Below the pieces are notes generated by a model. That model was given only the letters and a program-made list of their open reading frames with translations, searched no databases and had not been told where the DNA came from. DNA of 43,481 bases from Bacillota bacterium (GTDB lineage Bacteria > Bacillota > Clostridia > Oscillospirales > CAG-382), in contig JAKPGJ010000002.1 of assembly GCA_029550965.1 (NCBI GenBank), positions 1-43,481 of the forward strand, read 5' to 3'. Each line of letters opens with the position of its first letter. Within the stretch, counting starts at the first letter, position 1. The translations under genes were made by a program, and so were the position numbers. Positions 41,434-43,481 of this stretch are shown here, one piece after another.

Positions 41434-41967
41434 ATGAAGAAATTCAGCACAAGAAGCATCGTTTTTTTAGGCCTTATGGCGGCGGTCAGCATTGTTTTGA
41501 CACGATTGCTTTCGGTCACCGTTGACCCGGCGACGTTGCGCTTAAGCCTCGGCAACGTGCCGATTGTTCTTGTGTCGCTGTGGTTTGGCCCTATTGAAGG
41601 CGCCGCCGTCGGATTTATTGCCGATTTGATCGGCGCGTCTGTTTTTTCGCCGTACGGCTGGAATCCGCTGCTGGCGCCGTACGCGGTGATTATGGGGCTG
41701 CTGCCCGCGTTAATCCGCAAAGCATTTTTAAAAAACATATCCGGTTTTCTGCAAATTTTATTCGTTACACTGTTGACAAACTGCGCCGGAACCATTGCAT
41801 ACGGATCGTTTGCGCTCGCAAAAATGAGCAACTTATCCTATTTTTACGTTTTGTCGATAAGACTCCCTGTTTATGTCGTGGTGGCTGCGGTAGAGGCGGT
41901 TTGCATTTACTATATCGGCAAAAGCGGAATCGACAAATTCGTATTCGCCAATCAAAACAAGCAGTGA
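41434..41967 (+). CDS. folT: Folate ECF transporter substrate-binding (S) component FolT
   Basis: A 177-aa integral membrane protein with about six hydrophobic helices. The N-terminus STRSIVFLGLMAAVSIVLTR and then LSLGNVPIVLVSLWFGPIEG match the ECF S-component pattern, with the Ala-rich helix that docks on the EcfT coupling protein. Folate specificity is supported by the THF riboswitch upstream and by folC 24 bp downstream. The energising EcfA/A'/T module is elsewhere. The ribosome site is GAGAGGTG. Confidence 0.92.
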   Translation: MKKFSTRSIVFLGLMAAVSIVLTRLLSVTVDPATLRLSLGNVPIVLVSLWFGPIEGAAVGFIADLIGASVFSPYGWNPLLAPYAVIMGLLPALIRKAFLKNISGFLQILFVTLLTNCAGTIAYGSFALAKMSNLSYFYVLSIRLPVYVVVAAVEAVCIYYIGKSGIDKFVFANQNKQ

Positions 41968-41991
41968 CCCGGTTTTTGGGAGCGTAATAAA

Positions 41992-43284
41992 ATGACTTAC
42001 GAAGAAGCGTTACAATATATTCACAGCGTATCCTGGAGAGGAAGCAGACTGGGTTTGGGCAGGACCCGGGAGCTTCTTGCAAAGATCGGCAATCCCGAGA
42101 AAAAACTAAAGTTTATTCACATCGCGGGAACAAACGGCAAAGGCTCGGTTTCCGCGATGCTTGCTTCTGTTTTCAAAGAAGCCGGCTATAAAACCGGGCT
42201 TTATACTTCGCCCTATATTTTGGCGTTTAACGAGCGCATGCAGATAGACGGTCAGCCGATCAGCGGCGAAGAGCTTGCCGAGCTGACCGGTTATGTTGCG
42301 CGGTTCGCGGATACCATGTCCGACCCGCCCACGGAGTTCGAGCTGATTACTGTAATCGCGTTTGAGTTTTTTCGGCGGAACGGCTGCGATATTGTGGTGC
42401 TGGAAACGGGAATGGGCGGCGAACTGGACTCTACGAATGTGATCGATACGCCGGAACTTGCGGTGATTACCACCATTGATTACGACCACGTCCGCGAGCT
42501 CGGACCGACGATGAAGCATATCGCGTCCGCGAAAGCCGGCATTATCAAGCAAAACGGAAAAGTGCTTTTCTACGGCGAGAACCCGGAAGCGGAAGAAGTC
42601 ATCCGCGAAAAATGCGCGAAGATGAACGCTTCCCTTGTCGTTCCCGATTTTTCCGAAATAAAGAATAAAGAAATATCCCTCGAAAAACTGCGTTTTGACT
42701 TCGGCACGTACAAGGGCGTCTCCATCCCATTGGTCGGAATCTATCAGTTTAAGAACGCGGCTATGGTCCTGTCCGCGATTGACATTTTAAAAAACAGCGG
42801 CTGGCGCATTTCTGATGACGCGGTCTATGCGGGTATGGCGAACGTGAAATGGCGCGGAAGGTTTGAGGTGCTGATGCGTTCCCCCTTGTTTATATCCGAC
42901 GGCGGACACAATCCGCAGGGGGTCCGCAGCGCGATCGAGAGCTTTCAGGCGCAGCTTCCGGGCAGAAAAGCGGTTTTCCTGCTCGGCATCATGGCGGACA
43001 AGGATATCGACAATATGACCAGCCAAATCGCGCCCTTTGCTTCGGAGTTTATCGCGGTCGCGCCGGACAATCCCCGCGCTTTGCCGGCGGAAAAGCTGAA
43101 GGAACACCTTTTGCGTTTTGGCAAACCCGTGACCGTTTGCGAGTCGGTTTATTCCGGCGTAAAAACCGCGCTGGCGCATGCCGGAAGAGAAGGAATCGCG
43201 TTCGCCTTAGGCTCGCTTTATCTGTACCGCGAGGTCTATTTTGCAGTAAAATCAATAAAAACGCGCAAGGAAAATAATGGATAA
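41992..43284 (+). CDS. folC: Bifunctional folylpolyglutamate synthase / dihydrofolate synthase
   Basis: A 430-aa Mur-ligase-type enzyme that adds glutamates to folates. The ATP-binding loop is HIAGTNGKGSVSAM, with the folate loop TSPYILAFNERMQ, the Mg-binding EFELITVIAFEFF, MGGELDSTNVI, and the C-domain SDGGHNPQGV. It is co-transcribed with folT and so probably under the same riboswitch; polyglutamation traps folate imported by FolT. No strong terminator follows. Confidence 0.96.
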   Translation: MTYEEALQYIHSVSWRGSRLGLGRTRELLAKIGNPEKKLKFIHIAGTNGKGSVSAMLASVFKEAGYKTGLYTSPYILAFNERMQIDGQPISGEELAELTGYVARFADTMSDPPTEFELITVIAFEFFRRNGCDIVVLETGMGGELDSTNVIDTPELAVITTIDYDHVRELGPTMKHIASAKAGIIKQNGKVLFYGENPEAEEVIREKCAKMNASLVVPDFSEIKNKEISLEKLRFDFGTYKGVSIPLVGIYQFKNAAMVLSAIDILKNSGWRISDDAVYAGMANVKWRGRFEVLMRSPLFISDGGHNPQGVRSAIESFQAQLPGRKAVFLLGIMADKDIDNMTSQIAPFASEFIAVAPDNPRALPAEKLKEHLLRFGKPVTVCESVYSGVKTALAHAGREGIAFALGSLYLYREVYFAVKSIKTRKENNG

Positions 43285-43313
43285 AGAAAATGTAAAAAAA
43301 TGAGAAAAAGGTG

Positions 43314-43342
43314 TTGACAAACGGACAAAGGTGTGCTATTAT
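43314..43342 (+). promoter_or_regulatory. Promoter of a probable rRNA operon
   Basis: TTGACA (43314-43319), an exact 17-bp spacer and TATTAT (43337-43342). Confidence 0.85.
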
Positions 43343-43481
43343 AGCAAAGCTGTCCCGCGGGAGCGGGGAGCGCGAGGACATTGAAAATTGAACAACAACG
43401 ACGAGTATAAATTCATGGGAAATGGATTTGTACAAAGAGAACTCGTTAATTCTTTAGAGCGAAGTAATAGAGCTAAAGCGA
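43343..43481 (+). other. Leader of a probable 16S rRNA transcript
   Basis: The sequence holds a GTCCCGCG...CGCGAGGAC stem-loop and then CATTGAAAATTGAACAACAA, which resembles the conserved pre-16S antitermination leader of Clostridia. The next bases (CTTTAGAGCGAAG...) show no ORF. The 16S rRNA gene is expected to begin just outside the window. Confidence 0.65.

Overview
The window looks like chromosome from an endospore-forming, low-to-mid-GC Clostridia bacterium, most like the Ruminococcaceae/Oscillospiraceae group. The evidence is Firmicutes-type promoters and strong Shine-Dalgarno sites, dipicolinate synthase genes (dpaA/dpaB), a SPOCS-LysM protein, a 26-codon SpoVM-like micro-ORF, a SleL/YaaH-type cortex-lytic enzyme, an IspH-ribosomal S1 fusion, and an infC-rpmI-rplT operon with an L20-type leader. 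The taxonomic placement is inference from gene content; no database was searched.

Layout. 1-640: tRNA-Thr(UGU) and tRNA-Tyr(GUA), separated by a 19-bp palindromic tandem repeat and followed by partial copies of the tRNA-Tyr 3' end, which look like integration scars. 640-6800: an accessory, decaying region with a truncated hsdM joined to an unrelated fragment, a broken holin-like gene next to a GH25 endolysin, a LysM-GH18 spore-lytic enzyme and a frameshifted HTH regulator. 6900-8900: an OPA-type MFS transporter converging on a second, frameshifted GH25 gene. 8976-10711: infC-rpmI-rplT, then rpsU. 10776-16487: a broken GNAT gene, asd, an intact GNAT gene, a membrane-anchored leucine-rich-repeat protein, a membrane-anchored hypothetical and a broken small membrane protein. 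16641-18652: lysS and greA. 18711-25198: a long minus-strand cluster of a PucR/CdaR-like regulator, ftsE, ftsX, two M23 coiled-coil hydrolases and a CtpA-type protease, a coherent cell-wall module. 25347-28720: rsmE, a DUF1292 gene, a 6S-RNA-like structured RNA, and an ECF sigma/anti-sigma pair. 28722-32095: cmk-plsC-ispH/rpsA operon. 32270-34357: an unknown gene, tRNA-Thr(CGU) and cca. 34527-37490: two tandem GHL10-type lipoproteins. 37509-41155: sporulation genes dpaA-dpaB, SPOCS-LysM, a 49-aa hydrophobic protein and the SpoVM candidate. 41209-43284: THF riboswitch, folT, folC. 43314-43481: a strong promoter and leader of what is most likely an rRNA operon whose 16S gene begins beyond the window.

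Two themes stand out. First, at least five small accessory genes carry apparent single-base frameshifts (some in A-tracts), while the roughly 25 kb of housekeeping genes show none except a doubtful start of the SPOCS gene. This suggests real decay or slippage more than random sequencing error. Second, several short functional elements are easy to miss: rpsU (58 aa), the 26-aa SpoVM candidate, a 49-aa hydrophobic ORF, the ATC-initiated infC, and several structured RNAs. I found no CRISPR array, no intact insertion sequence, and no clear wholly new multi-gene system.
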